NCBI GenBank assembly: GCA_034505235.1
Contig: JAPDQY010000028.1
Span: 1 to 41,860, forward strand
Length of the DNA stretch: 41,860 nt
Direction of reading: 5' to 3'
Source of the DNA: Coneutiohabitans thermophilus
Lineage (GTDB): Bacteria; Zhuqueibacterota; Zhuqueibacteria; Zhuqueibacterales; Zhuqueibacteraceae
Part shown: piece after piece, positions 15,658-24,726 of the stretch
Layout: every line of letters starts with the position of its first letter
Position numbering within the stretch: the stretch's first letter is position 1
The notes under the pieces: generated by a model
Told to the model about the DNA's origin: nothing
The model's input: the letters and a program-made list of their open reading frames with translations, nothing else
The model's database searches: none
Translations under genes and position numbers: made by a program

Positions 15658-17130
15658 TCAGGCCTTGTTCAGCAGACGGCGGCGGCGCAACAGCCGCACC
15701 AGCTTGATCACGCCGTAGTTGAGACTGGCGTGCAGCAGGCCGATGATCGCGCCGAGAAAGGCCCATTGCAGGGCGGCCTGCAGAAAAGAGGAGGGCGTGT
15801 TGGGATCCACAAAATCGCTGAAGATTTTCCAGCAGCACACCAGCAGGCTCCACCAGCCGATGTAGGGCCAAATGTAGCGATCATAGGGCTTCAGATGGCG
15901 GTGGCGCACCACCGCTTCCACGGGTGCCGCTTCTTCAACCGGGAGACTGCCCGGTCGCTCGCGCCGCATCAGCGCCTGGCAGGATTCCACGCCCAGGGCC
16001 GCGGATTTGCTGGTGGGGTCGAGCTGCTGGATGGCCTGGTAGGCCTGCAATGCAGCGGCATAGTTTTTCTCATCGAGGTGGCGCCGTGCCTGTACGAACA
16101 GCTCCTTGAGTCTCTGTTCGCGCTGATGGCGCGCGCTTTCCGCCTGCACAATTTGCAGACCACGCTGCGCGCGGCGATTGCCCGGCTCCACTCGCAAAAT
16201 CTCGCCGAACAACTCCTGCGCTTTCTCGAGCTGATCCAGGCGCGCCGCCTCCTGGGCTTGCAGCAGCAGAGCGCGCACGTATTCCGCCCCCTCGCCCTCC
16301 TGCACCACCGGCACGGTGTGCATCTGCGGGGGCTGGCCTGCCAACAGCGGGAAATTTTCCCGGCTGCCCAACCGGATGGGATTCTGCACCGCCCCCAACT
16401 GCTCGGCACAGCGCGGCACCGCCACCGCCAGAAATTGATAAAGCGCCTCCCAGCTCAAACGGCCGGCAATTTCGCCGCTGGCGTCACTCTGCAGTTGCCG
16501 CAGCAGGATGTAGGACAGCAAGCCGTGCTGCAGTTCCGGGTCTTCCAGGCAGGTTTGATGCGGCATGGCGGCGGCAAGCACGTAGCGCTGCCGGCCCTGG
16601 GAGAGCGCGGCGAGAAAAGAATCGTCATACGACACCGGCACGCCACTGGTGGCGAGCGCGCGGCCGTCACCATCAACATTGAAGCCGCAGTCAAGCACGA
16701 TGATGATGCGCGCCGCGGTCACGAGCTGCAGCCAGTCCGCCAGCCTGTCCAGCGGGATCACCGAGCCTTCCAAATCGCTCAACAGGGTATCGTGGCCGAG
16801 CAGGGCGTGCTGAACGGGCTGCGTGGCGAGCGTGGCGCCGCGTCCGGCAAAGAAGAGCCAGACGTCGTCATTCTCGCTGACATTGGCACCCAGCCAGTAA
16901 ACCAACTGCGAGCGAATGTCCCCGGCCGTGGCCTGCTCATCAACCAGCAGATGCACATTTTCCTTCCGGAACAGACCCCAGCGCGGATCAATCAGCAGAT
17001 CGCGCAGAGCAGTGGCATCGTTGCGGGCAAACTGCAACGGCGGAATTCCCGGGTCACGATAATGGTTGATGCCGATGAGCACGGCGTATCTCTCACCAGA
17101 GCCGGCGGAAAACTGAGGTGGCTTGTCCAT
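15658..17130 (-). CDS. Caspase-fold (peptidase C14-like) protein lacking both catalytic residues, with TPR and membrane helices
   Basis: 490 residues. The N-terminal ~240 residues follow the caspase p20 pattern: YAVLIGINHY, LQFARNDATALRDLL, WLFFAGRG, IIIVLDCGF. In active members the third block is (F/Y)SGHG with catalytic His and the fourth DxCHSG with catalytic Cys. Here the His position is Arg97 and the Cys position is Gly149 (LDCGFN), so protease activity is not expected. Residues about 285-400 are TPR-like (LEKAQELFGEILRVEPGN, NYAAALQAYQAIQQLDPT). Two membrane helices lie at about 423-444 and 455-478, followed by a basic tail. It is probably a membrane-tethered pseudo-enzyme scaffold. An upstream lipoprotein gene is on the same strand but 810 nt away. 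Confidence 0.82.
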   Translation of the reverse strand: MDKPPQFSAGSGERYAVLIGINHYRDPGIPPLQFARNDATALRDLLIDPRWGLFRKENVHLLVDEQATAGDIRSQLVYWLGANVSENDDVWLFFAGRGATLATQPVQHALLGHDTLLSDLEGSVIPLDRLADWLQLVTAARIIIVLDCGFNVDGDGRALATSGVPVSYDDSFLAALSQGRQRYVLAAAMPHQTCLEDPELQHGLLSYILLRQLQSDASGEIAGRLSWEALYQFLAVAVPRCAEQLGAVQNPIRLGSRENFPLLAGQPPQMHTVPVVQEGEGAEYVRALLLQAQEAARLDQLEKAQELFGEILRVEPGNRRAQRGLQIVQAESARHQREQRLKELFVQARRHLDEKNYAAALQAYQAIQQLDPTSKSAALGVESCQALMRRERPGSLPVEEAAPVEAVVRHRHLKPYDRYIWPYIGWWSLLVCCWKIFSDFVDPNTPSSFLQAALQWAFLGAIIGLLHASLNYGVIKLVRLLRRRRLLNKA

Positions 17131-17940
17131 AGAGACCCTGGCAGTGGATGGCGGTCATGCGAGGAGGCGCGAAGCCGGTCGATCATCCTGCAGACGACCA
17201 GGCTGCGCGACAGAACTTTGGCAATGCCTCGGTTGCGTGTGGGCTCGCAGCACAGAATCTTGTCTGCAGGCAGGGATGCCTGCGCTGCTCCACACGGTAC
17301 CGGGGGATTACGAACTTTATTTTACGGAACTCGGATGTTGCCGCGTTTTCAGCGGCATGACAAGGCATATTCCATGCGCTGCTGCTGCACACCTCTTCCC
17401 CGGCGTTGACCTGGTCGCCCAATCGCAGACCGGCCGCGCCCGGGGGAGGGATTCCGGCATGTTGACAGGCCGGGGGCGCTTCCTCCAACCAAAGAAAACG
17501 CTGCACGCCTGCCTTCACGGAAGCGATGAAGACCTTGCCGTCCGGACAGGCAATGCGGCTGCACCCTGCCCCATGCGGTTGTCGAAAGCTGCCTTGCGTT
17601 TGTCCAGACACTAACGACAACGGCTTGATTTTGCGGAAATTTTTGTCAGGAAGGATGAACGGTGGCAGGGCGGCGAGCCCGGCTTGTCAGAGTCTCCAGG
17701 CATCGCCCCCCATTCTGTCCCCTTGGCAAAGCGACAAAATCTCCAAAACACCGGGAAGCGGGACGCAAGGGGGACCGGCTGGTGGTTTGGGGGTTCAAAA
17801 TCTTTGCGACCTTTGCACCCTGGCGGCTTCGCCTCAAAAGACCATGGCCCCAAACGTCGGGAGGGAGAGAGACCATGCGGTTTTCGCGAGGGCTTTTGGG
17901 GCTCGGCAATCTTCATGGAGGCGATATGCTTTGCGATGGC
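17131..17940. other. 810-nt intergenic region with short inverted repeats
   Basis: No convincing gene. It contains one copy of a short dispersed element (17257-17286) and a near-perfect inverted pair, GTCCCCTT (17717-17724) and AAGGGGGAC (17767-17775). The upstream regulatory region of the caspase-like gene must lie here. Confidence 0.5.
17257..17286. repeat. Dispersed GCAGGC-type element, copy 1
   Basis: ATCTTGTCTGCAGGCAG, then GGATG, then CCTGCGCT. The part GCAGGCA ... TGCCTGC can fold back. The same 17 bases recur at 23140-23156, again followed by CCTGCGCT but without the GGATG insert. Confidence 0.45.
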
Positions 17941-19074
17941 TCAGCCCCCGTAGAGATCGAACGCCGTGTAGTCGCGAAAATCCCAAAACGGCTGGGCGCC
18001 CTCGCTCCGGGTGCTCTCGATGGCTTTCAGCAGGGCATCCTTGAGAGCCTCTCTGAGATTCACGTTGTCCTCGCGTTCGAGGATTTCGATAACAATCACC
18101 CGACGTTCGTCGCGTGTTGCCCGGGGGTCGAGAGTGGGGCGCGGATGTCGAAACTGGCCCAGGCTTAAGGTGTACAGCGGCGGCAGGTTTTGGAATTCCT
18201 CGCGGAAGATGATTTGCAGCCGTTCGGCGCGGCTTCTGGCACGGGACTCTTCATCTCCTCTTTCGCCCTCGGAGGAGGCAGTGCCAACGCAAATGATGCC
18301 ATGCCTGGCGCCGCTGATGTTCAGTTCCCTCACATGCACTCTGGGATCAACCGGCGGCGCAAAGGCTTCCACCAGATCAGAGCGTTCAAAGACCCAGCGG
18401 TATTCCTGCGTGAGCGTGTTGATTTTCAACCGAATCCGCCGGCCTTCCCTGTCCCTGCCCTCCTCCTTCCTGCTTTTCCACGCGCTGTCACATTCGTTTT
18501 TGGACACCCAGCCGTTCGCGCGCGCAATCTCGGTCCACCCCGATTCCTGTATTTGCTTCAACTGAGACTGGGCTTCCTGCAGTTGCGCTTCCAACTGGCG
18601 GATCCTTTCCCGGGCTTGCACCAGCTCGTCTGATGGAGCGGGAGGCTCCGCACTGGTCATGCTCCCCGGAAAGGGATTTTCATTTTTCCATCTGATGAAT
18701 TGCTCGGCAGTCGGATTGGTGCGCATGAAGCTGGACAATTCCTCCAAATAGACGGCCTGTTCCAGAGTGTAGCCGTCGCGACGGATTGCCAGACAGCGCA
18801 GATAGCTGAAGATGCGGGAATCCATCACCGCCTTGCTTGCCAGGGAAATGACTTCGGGATTGGTTTTGATATTGATGTCGCCGGTGACGATTTGGCCGAA
18901 CTTCGATTGTGCGAACTCGGCGTCGATGCCGGCGGCGGTGAACACCGAGGGGGGTGGTTCCTTGCAACCATATTGATCTGTTTCGCCGGGGTGCTGCGTT
19001 GCTTTGGGATTGCAACTGTTCAACACCCACAGGCAAAACGCGACACCCGCAAGCCATGCGCTCTTCTTCAGCAT
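17941..19074 (-). CDS. Lipoprotein with coiled coil and possible OmpA-like C-terminal domain
   Basis: 377 residues. Signal peptide with lipobox LNSC (Cys21). A long Gln/Glu-rich coiled coil at about 150-180 (QARERIRQLEAQLQEAQSQLKQ). The C-terminal part reads GIICVGTASSEGERGDEESRARSRAERLQIIF ... TRDERRVIVIEIL. The order (short strand with a conserved G, Arg-rich helix with RSRAERL, then ..RRVIVIEI) recalls the OmpA/MotB peptidoglycan-binding fold, where R-A..V and RRV..i are conserved, but the Asn/Asp ligand residues are not obvious. GGAGGAAGG precedes the ATG. A periplasmic or outer-membrane anchored role is likely. Same strand as the caspase-like gene downstream. No firm family. Confidence 0.7.
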   Translation of the reverse strand: MLKKSAWLAGVAFCLWVLNSCNPKATQHPGETDQYGCKEPPPSVFTAAGIDAEFAQSKFGQIVTGDINIKTNPEVISLASKAVMDSRIFSYLRCLAIRRDGYTLEQAVYLEELSSFMRTNPTAEQFIRWKNENPFPGSMTSAEPPAPSDELVQARERIRQLEAQLQEAQSQLKQIQESGWTEIARANGWVSKNECDSAWKSRKEEGRDREGRRIRLKINTLTQEYRWVFERSDLVEAFAPPVDPRVHVRELNISGARHGIICVGTASSEGERGDEESRARSRAERLQIIFREEFQNLPPLYTLSLGQFRHPRPTLDPRATRDERRVIVIEILEREDNVNLREALKDALLKAIESTRSEGAQPFWDFRDYTAFDLYGG

Positions 19075-19585
19075 GTCACCTTCCTCCCAACGATTCTTGT
19101 TCGTCTCAAAAGCCGCACACCATGACCGGCGCGTCTGGCAGCAGCAGAAATTGCCACAAGAAGAATAAAAAGCCGGTGGGTGGGCGCAAGCCGCGAACGG
19201 CCCACCTCCCCTGCCGGAATGGATCGCGTTGTTCGAACGGGGAATGATGAAATTGTCCTGCGGGCATCGGGGGATGCCGGCATGCCCGGGGTCCTTGATC
19301 AGCCGGCATGCCTGGGCATTGCACGCAGCAGCCCTGGAGTTGAGTACTGATAGTTTGGAAAAACAGCCTCATTTTGTCAAGAGGGATTTTGACAAAATTT
19401 TTCGGCCCTTCAGGCTCCGCAGTCACCGCCGCCCACCGTTAGTATTGTCTTTGGAAGCATGCCAGGGCAGGGCAGCAGTCGTCCAACCGCGCATGTCGAT
19501 TCCGGTTCAGGCGCGGCAAGGGTCTGGGGCATCGCAAGGCGGCGATCCAGGGCCGACTCTCCTTCAAACATACCGGGGACCGACG
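19075..19585. other. 511-nt divergent intergenic region
   Basis: Separates the divergent lipoprotein and large exported protein genes. It holds the 10-bp inverted repeat at 19371-19398 and a direct repeat of GCCGGCATGCC (about 19275-19315). No gene seen. Confidence 0.5.
19371..19398. promoter_or_regulatory. Perfect 10-bp inverted repeat upstream of exported protein gene
   Basis: ATTTTGTCAA (19371-19380) and TTGACAAAAT (19389-19398) are exact reverse complements separated by 8 nt and followed by TTTT. It is AT-rich in GC-rich surroundings and lies about 190 nt before the start at 19586. It could be an operator for a dimeric repressor, or a stem-loop ending a short upstream transcript. Confidence 0.45.
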
Positions 19586-22500
19586 ATGAGAACCGATTTC
19601 CTTGCGACTGTGGGACTGTGTGCGGCATTGTGGGTGAATACAGCGGCGGCCTCCCCTTCCGATCCCCCATCAGGCAAAACAGAACCGGCCCACGTGGCGG
19701 CCTTGCGGCGTGAGCTGGGGTTGTCGGATTATTTGCAGCTCGAATGGCTCACCAGCAGCAACGGCATGGACACGCTGCGGGTGGTGGACAATTTCAACCG
19801 CAGTGAAGTGGGGCCGGATTGGGCCTGTGATCCGCAATACTGGCAGATCGTCGACGGCGAGTTGTGGCTCACACCGGCAGCCATCTACGAATGGCGCTAT
19901 CTCGCAGTGTTCAAGCCGGTATTCAACCAGCCCGGCCGCACCATCACCTCCGTCTCTTACCGCTGGGGTAAAAACGCCGATGCCCTGGGCATCCGCGAAG
20001 GCGCACACGCGCTCATGCTCGATGATGCCTCCGCCTCCGCCAGCGGTTACTGGCTGTGGCATCGCAACAACTGGAACCAGGTCTGGTTGTGGATCATCAA
20101 GAACGGCACGTGGGAATACTATCCCCGCGAGGGCAAATCCGTGGACCAGGAGCCGGCGCATGCCAACCCGGTGGCCGGTGACGTGGTCACCGCCTATATC
20201 CGTCAGGAACCGGAAGCGGTGTACTTCGATTACTACGTCAACAACGATTGGGATGCCACGGTGGAGGACAGCACCAGGGAATTCCCCAAGGACAACTACT
20301 GGTATGCCGGCGTTTTCATTCACGGCGAGCAGTTGAACAACCAGGTTGACGATTTCACCATCACCTGGGTACAGAGTGACGCGATTCCGCCCGCAGACGT
20401 GAAGGATTTGCGCGCGATCGACAGCACGGAAAACGCAGTGACGCTGCAATGGACCGCCACCGGCGACAACGAAAACGCCGGCCGTGCCAACAGCCTGGAG
20501 ATTCGTTATGCCACCTGGCCGATTACCGCCTACAATTTCAGCACCGCCACGCTGGTGCCCAATCCCCCTGCGCCGCTGGCCGCCGGCATGACGCAAACCT
20601 TCACCGTCACCGGTTTGCAGCCGCAGACGACCTACTATTTCGCCCTGCGGGTGTTCGATGAGGCCAGCAATGGCAGCGGCATGTCCAATGTGGTGGAAGC
20701 GACGACCACGCGCAGCGCCGTGGCGCAGCAGTTGAGCCTGGTCAGCGGTTGCAGCCAAAGTGGCGAAGTGGGTCTGGCGCTGGCGCAGCCGCTGGTGGCA
20801 ATGGTGCGGGATCAATATGGCAAGCCCTTCAAGGGCCATCCCGTGCAATTCGTCGTGACAAACGGTGCCGGCACCTTCAACGGCGCCACTCAGGACACCA
20901 TCGCCACCGACAGCAGCGGCCAGGCGGCAGCCACCCTCACGCTCGGCACGTTGCCGGGAGTCGTACAGGTCGAGATTCGCGCGCCGGGGCTCACTGGTTC
21001 GCCGATTGCCTGCACGGCCACCGCGCGTGCCGGCAAACCGGCGCGGCTGACGCAGGCAAGCGCAGACAGCCAGTTGCTCTCGGTCCATTCTCCGGCGGCA
21101 CCGCTGCGCGTGCAAGTCCGTGATCGCTTCGACAATCTGCTCGCGCACCAGCCCGTCATTTTTCAGGTGGTGAGCGGCGCCGGTCATTTTGTGCAAGGAC
21201 AGCAGCGTCTGCACAAAAAAACCGTGTTCACTGACAGCCTGGGGCTGGCAAGCGCAACCGTGCTGACGGAGGAGGTTTATGGGGACACGCTGCGCATCAC
21301 GGCGCGGCCGGACAGCGCGGTGAGCGACAGCGTGAAGGTGAGATTCACTCTGTTCACCGCCAAACCGGAGACGATGGCCGTCGTCAGTGGCGACCGGCAA
21401 AGCGCAGCGAGTGCAACCGTGTTGCCGCAGCCTTTGGTCGTCAGGGTTTGGGATGCCCTGGGCGCGCCGCTGCGGAATTATCCGGTGCTGTTCCAGGTCG
21501 TGGAGGGGAATGGTTCGCTGACAGGCTGGCAGCCGCGCCGGCGGGTCGCGACCGACAGCGCGGGATATGCCGCAGTGAAGTGGACGCTGGGCAGCGTGGC
21601 CGGCCGGCAGCGCGTCACGGCTTCGGCGGAATTCCGCGGCCAGCCGCTGGCCTCCGCGCCATTGAGTTTCGTGGCAACAGCCATTGCCGGCGCGGTGAGT
21701 CCCTTGCGCTCGAAAATCACGCTGGTCAACGGAACAGTTGTGCCGGCAGACAGCCAAACTGCCGCGCTCCTTCGAATCATGCTGCGGGATGACTTCGACA
21801 ATCCCGTGGCGGGCAAACTGGTGGTGATCAGCGCCACGGGCGGGAACAATTACATCGTGCAACCGCAGAAGCCCACGGACAGCCTGGGGGTGGCGTTCGC
21901 AGAATTGCGCTCGACCAGCGCCCAGCGCAAGATCGTGAAGGCACGGGTGGTTTCAGATGATCTCATCCTGTCTGACAGCCTGGTGGTGCGTTTCATCGCA
22001 TTGCCGGCCAGTCACATCGCGATTACCGGGGGCAACAACCAAACCGGCCGGGTGAATCAAGTGCTGGCACAGCCCGTGGCCGTACGCGTGAGCGACAGAT
22101 TCGGCAATGCGGTGCAGGCCAGCCGGGTGAAATTTGCGGTGGTTGCGGGCGGCGGCGCGGTGGTGGAAAACAGCCCCGTGTCCAGCGACAGCAACGGCGT
22201 GGCGCAAGCCCACTGGCGCCTGGGTCCGCTGCCGGGCACCAACCGTCTGGCCGCGAGTTTGGATTCGCTGCCAAGCGTGAGTGTCGAGTTCATCGCGCAG
22301 GGTGTGGATTCAACCACCGGTGTGGCAGAGAACCCTCAGGTGGTGCCGCAACAATTCACTCTGTATCAAAACTCGCCGAATCCCTGCAATCCCGCCACCG
22401 TGATGCAGTTCGCCCTGCCGCAGGCGGCGCAGGTGGTGCTGCGGATTTATGATTTGGCCGGCCGGCAAGTCCGCGTGTTACTGGCGGAAAACCTGCCCGC

Positions 22501-22645
22501 GGGGCTGCATCGCGCGCACTGGAATGGCCGCGACGACACCGGTCAACTTCTGCCTTCCGGCGTTTATTTCTACGTGCTGCGCGCCCGGCTGCAAGACTCC
22601 GGCGAAGAAATGAGCGCCACCCGCAAGCTGGCACTTATTCGGTAG
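19586..22645 (+). CDS. Large exported modular protein: lectin-like, FN3, Big-1-like repeats, C-terminal FlgD-like sorting domain
   Basis: 1019 residues. Signal peptide (MRTDFLATVGLCAALWVNTAAAS). About 60-260: a jelly-roll-like domain (FNRSEVGPDW, YWQIVDGELWL, DDFTITW). About 270-370: a fibronectin type III domain (VTLQWTATGDNENAGRA, TGLQPQTTYYFALRVFDEAS). About 375-910: five tandem Big-1/invasin-like Ig domains, each with (V/L)xVRDxxGxPxxxxPVxFxVxxGxG and TDSxGxAxAxxxLG. The C-terminal ~90 residues are the FlgD-Ig / type IX-like sorting domain (YQNSPNPCNPAT, VVLRIYDLAGRQV, LPSGVYFYVLRA). It is expected outside the outer membrane, perhaps in adhesion or binding of extracellular polymers. ATG 19586 is chosen because the signal peptide starts there. 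A strong terminator follows. Confidence 0.85.
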   Translation: MRTDFLATVGLCAALWVNTAAASPSDPPSGKTEPAHVAALRRELGLSDYLQLEWLTSSNGMDTLRVVDNFNRSEVGPDWACDPQYWQIVDGELWLTPAAIYEWRYLAVFKPVFNQPGRTITSVSYRWGKNADALGIREGAHALMLDDASASASGYWLWHRNNWNQVWLWIIKNGTWEYYPREGKSVDQEPAHANPVAGDVVTAYIRQEPEAVYFDYYVNNDWDATVEDSTREFPKDNYWYAGVFIHGEQLNNQVDDFTITWVQSDAIPPADVKDLRAIDSTENAVTLQWTATGDNENAGRANSLEIRYATWPITAYNFSTATLVPNPPAPLAAGMTQTFTVTGLQPQTTYYFALRVFDEASNGSGMSNVVEATTTRSAVAQQLSLVSGCSQSGEVGLALAQPLVAMVRDQYGKPFKGHPVQFVVTNGAGTFNGATQDTIATDSSGQAAATLTLGTLPGVVQVEIRAPGLTGSPIACTATARAGKPARLTQASADSQLLSVHSPAAPLRVQVRDRFDNLLAHQPVIFQVVSGAGHFVQGQQRLHKKTVFTDSLGLASATVLTEEVYGDTLRITARPDSAVSDSVKVRFTLFTAKPETMAVVSGDRQSAASATVLPQPLVVRVWDALGAPLRNYPVLFQVVEGNGSLTGWQPRRRVATDSAGYAAVKWTLGSVAGRQRVTASAEFRGQPLASAPLSFVATAIAGAVSPLRSKITLVNGTVVPADSQTAALLRIMLRDDFDNPVAGKLVVISATGGNNYIVQPQKPTDSLGVAFAELRSTSAQRKIVKARVVSDDLILSDSLVVRFIALPASHIAITGGNNQTGRVNQVLAQPVAVRVSDRFGNAVQASRVKFAVVAGGGAVVENSPVSSDSNGVAQAHWRLGPLPGTNRLAASLDSLPSVSVEFIAQGVDSTTGVAENPQVVPQQFTLYQNSPNPCNPATVMQFALPQAAQVVLRIYDLAGRQVRVLLAENLPAGLHRAHWNGRDDTGQLLPSGVYFYVLRARLQDSGEEMSATRKLALIR

Positions 22646-22696
22646 TGCCTCGGCGCATTCTTTTGCATGTCGATTTCGATTTTTGCGTGTGCCGGG

Positions 22697-22727
22697 TCAG
22701 CCGGCTTTCAGATGCCGGCCCTTTTTT
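22697..22727 (+). terminator. Rho-independent terminator
   Basis: GCCGGC (22700-22705), an 8-nt loop and GCCGGC (22714-22719) are followed by CC and six T. It lies about 55 nt after the stop of the large exported protein. Confidence 0.65.
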
Positions 22728-22845
22728 ACCGCCGGCCCGGAAATTTTTCCGGATCATCCGAAATTCTACAGGCCACTCCCAAAGGGGTTTAAAGACACGC
22801 AGGATTCCCATGTCTACAAACAGTTCACTCCTCACGGAGTTTTGT

Positions 22846-22893
22846 GAACACGCCCTTTCTTCCGGACAACAGCAAGCCAGCATGAAAATTTAG
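22846..22893 (+). repeat. Dispersed 45-nt repeat, copy 1
   Basis: Shares CTTCCGGACAACAGCAAGCC and then CATG-AAAATTTAG with the copies at 28051-28099 and 28304-28351. It is the most diverged of the three at its 3' end. It sits in a 546-nt intergenic region (22646-23191) in which no gene is seen. Confidence 0.6.
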
Positions 22894-23139
22894 ACAGTAT
22901 GAAACCCGCCCGGTTGCCAAAGACGGCACGCTTTTTCTTCCCATGAAAATGTCCTCTCTCGAACTGTTTTTCGGCTCGATTTGCCGGAGGCTGATTTACG
23001 CACTGTCGCGCTGATTTTGAGCAGTGGCAAACGGGACAAATCAGCGTCGCCAAAATCTCTGCAGCCAAGATGATGTTTTCAGGGTAATTTGCCTTGTGGC
23101 TTTGCACGCCCCTCACAATGAAAATGCAGCGCAGACCTC

Positions 23140-23164
23140 ATCTTGTCTGCAGGCAGCCTGCGCT
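23140..23164. repeat. Dispersed GCAGGC-type element, copy 2
   Basis: ATCTTGTCTGCAGGCAG directly followed by CCTGCGCT; compare 17257-17286. It includes the palindrome GCAGGC-A-GCCTGC, is 28 nt from the end of the DUF5683-like gene, and may also act as a transcript-end hairpin. Confidence 0.45.
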
Positions 23165-23191
23165 ACGGCATTTGCGGAGGGAGGCTTTTGG

Positions 23192-23998
23192 TTAGAAGGA
23201 AATTCGGAGAGCGAGCACCGCTGTATCGGCGGCAAATTGCAGGCGCGTGTCAACCGCCCCGCTTTTCTCCGGCGGGATGGCGCGCACGATCAAGGCATCG
23301 AGGCTGGAGGCCGCCCAGACCACGGCCAGACCGAGTGCCAGATTGTTGCGCAGCAAATGATAGCGATTGAAGGTGCGATAGCGGGCCTTCACTTCCGCCG
23401 CGTTGGCCTGCAGGTAACGTTCCTCCGCGCGCTCCCGCAGAAAGTGGGCGGTGAGTGTGGCGCCGGCGAGCGCGGCGGTGGAAAACAGAAAAACCTGGCC
23501 GCGGATCTTTTGCCCTTTGAAGCGCTGTCCCCAACCCGGCAGCACCAGGGAGCGCCAGGCGGCATCCACGCGTTGATCGGGAATCATGAGATAGCGTGTT
23601 TCGACCTGCACCGACGTGGCGGCGGGCGGCATCTGACTGCGAATTTGTTCGAAGCGCTGCTGCAACACCGGTGAGAAAAAGATCGGATCGAGCTGCAGCG
23701 TGCGCGACAATTGCAGGGCCGAGCGGAAATGGGCATCAACCGCGGCCGATTCCCTGCGCTGGTGGGCGAGCAGGCCGCGCAGCGCATGAATCTCCGCGAG
23801 CTCCACCGGCGTGAAATCCTGAAAATGGGCAATGGCGCTGTCCGCCAGCGCGGTGGCGAGTTGGAACTCGCCGCGCTGCAACGCCCGCTTGATCTCGGCG
23901 CTGCGTTCGATATTGCTGCTTTGCGGCCACACGCTGGTGCACCAGCACAGGGTAAACACCAGCAGAAGCCACGGAGATTGTTGAACCCAACGGGGCAC
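23192..23998 (-). CDS. DUF5683-like membrane protein
   Basis: 268 residues from a GTG at 23998, chosen because AGGAAAATCC precedes it and it gives a proper signal/anchor helix (PWLLLVFTLCWCTSVWPQ); an ATG at 24055 would add 19 residues. The N-terminal half is helical and TPR-like (EIKRALQRGEFQLATALADSA). The C-terminal half carries AAWRSLVLPGWGQRFKGQKIRGQVFL, the PGxGQ-x(3)G-x(3)G signature of DUF5683-type proteins, then two or three membrane helices. Function unknown. It is the last gene of a four-gene minus-strand operon, 68 nt after the YdjM-like gene. Confidence 0.72.
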   Translation of the reverse strand: MPRWVQQSPWLLLVFTLCWCTSVWPQSSNIERSAEIKRALQRGEFQLATALADSAIAHFQDFTPVELAEIHALRGLLAHQRRESAAVDAHFRSALQLSRTLQLDPIFFSPVLQQRFEQIRSQMPPAATSVQVETRYLMIPDQRVDAAWRSLVLPGWGQRFKGQKIRGQVFLFSTAALAGATLTAHFLRERAEERYLQANAAEVKARYRTFNRYHLLRNNLALGLAVVWAASSLDALIVRAIPPEKSGAVDTRLQFAADTAVLALRISF

Positions 23999-24066
23999 GG
24001 ATTTTCCTGGTTCTGAAAAAAATCTCACTCGGACGGTGCCGGGGTCTCGAGTCATGAATTGCACGG

Positions 24067-24726
24067 TTATGCCACCGCTTTTGCTGCTTCGGGCAAACCG
24101 TCGCGGGAACAGCATACCGGAACCTCGTCAGCGAGAAGTGACGGAGCCGAATACACTGCAGTCCGCCAGGAGGCGAACAGCAGCAGCGCCAGCCAGGCGG
24201 CCAGCAGCAACAGCAACCCCTGCCGGGCGAAAACGCGCTGCCGGTCGGCAGCACGACGAAGCGAACGATAGTACACGCCCCAGCCTGCCAGCAGCAGCAG
24301 CAATTCCAGCGCATGCGCCGCGCCCGGTGCGAGGCTCTGCAACCCGAGCCCCAGCTTGATGAGCGGGCCGAAATTCGCCAGGGGCAAATCCGCGTGATGC
24401 ACCAGCCAGTCCAGCGGCCAGTGCGAGAGCACACCCAGGCTGAGGGGAACGGCCCAATGCCGCTGCTCACGCGCGCCAATGAACAGCAGGAACACCACCA
24501 GCGAGTAAAATACCGTCCAAAAGAGCGAATGGGAATAGGGCGCGTAATCGAATTGCAAATATGGCAGGCCGGTGGCCGTGATCCAACGGCCGCGCTCTTC
24601 TCCCAGCCAGGCGAGAATCAACCAGATCCAATCCGGCAGTTGCACCGCGAGCAGCAGCAACAGCGAGGGCACGCGCGGGGCGCGGGCCTTGATCACCAGC
24701 GCAACGGCAAAATGGCCGGCAACCAT
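24067..24726 (-). CDS. Membrane-bound YdjM/DUF457-type putative metal-dependent hydrolase
   Basis: 219 residues with five or six membrane helices. His and Asp residues sit in or beside helices as in the YdjM/DUF457 family: GHFAVALVIK near the start, LPDWIWLIL, YAPYSHSLFW, and LSHWPLDWLVHHADL. These are candidate metal ligands. AGGAGG lies 4 nt before ATG 24726. The start overlaps the stop of the 34-residue ORF (TGATG), so it is translationally coupled to it. The substrate is unknown; family members are loosely linked to phospholipid or DNA-damage phenotypes. Confidence 0.75.
   Translation of the reverse strand: MVAGHFAVALVIKARAPRVPSLLLLLAVQLPDWIWLILAWLGEERGRWITATGLPYLQFDYAPYSHSLFWTVFYSLVVFLLFIGAREQRHWAVPLSLGVLSHWPLDWLVHHADLPLANFGPLIKLGLGLQSLAPGAAHALELLLLLAGWGVYYRSLRRAADRQRVFARQGLLLLLAAWLALLLFASWRTAVYSAPSLLADEVPVCCSRDGLPEAAKAVA

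Noticed and set aside
14779..17409. 876-codon plus-strand open frame across ccmC and the caspase-like gene
   Set aside because: It crosses three well-supported genes on both strands and encodes nothing recognisable; typical high-GC artefact.
19670..21862. 730-codon minus-strand open frame within the large exported protein
   Set aside because: The sense strand has a signal peptide, FN3 and Big-1-like domains; the reverse frame has none.
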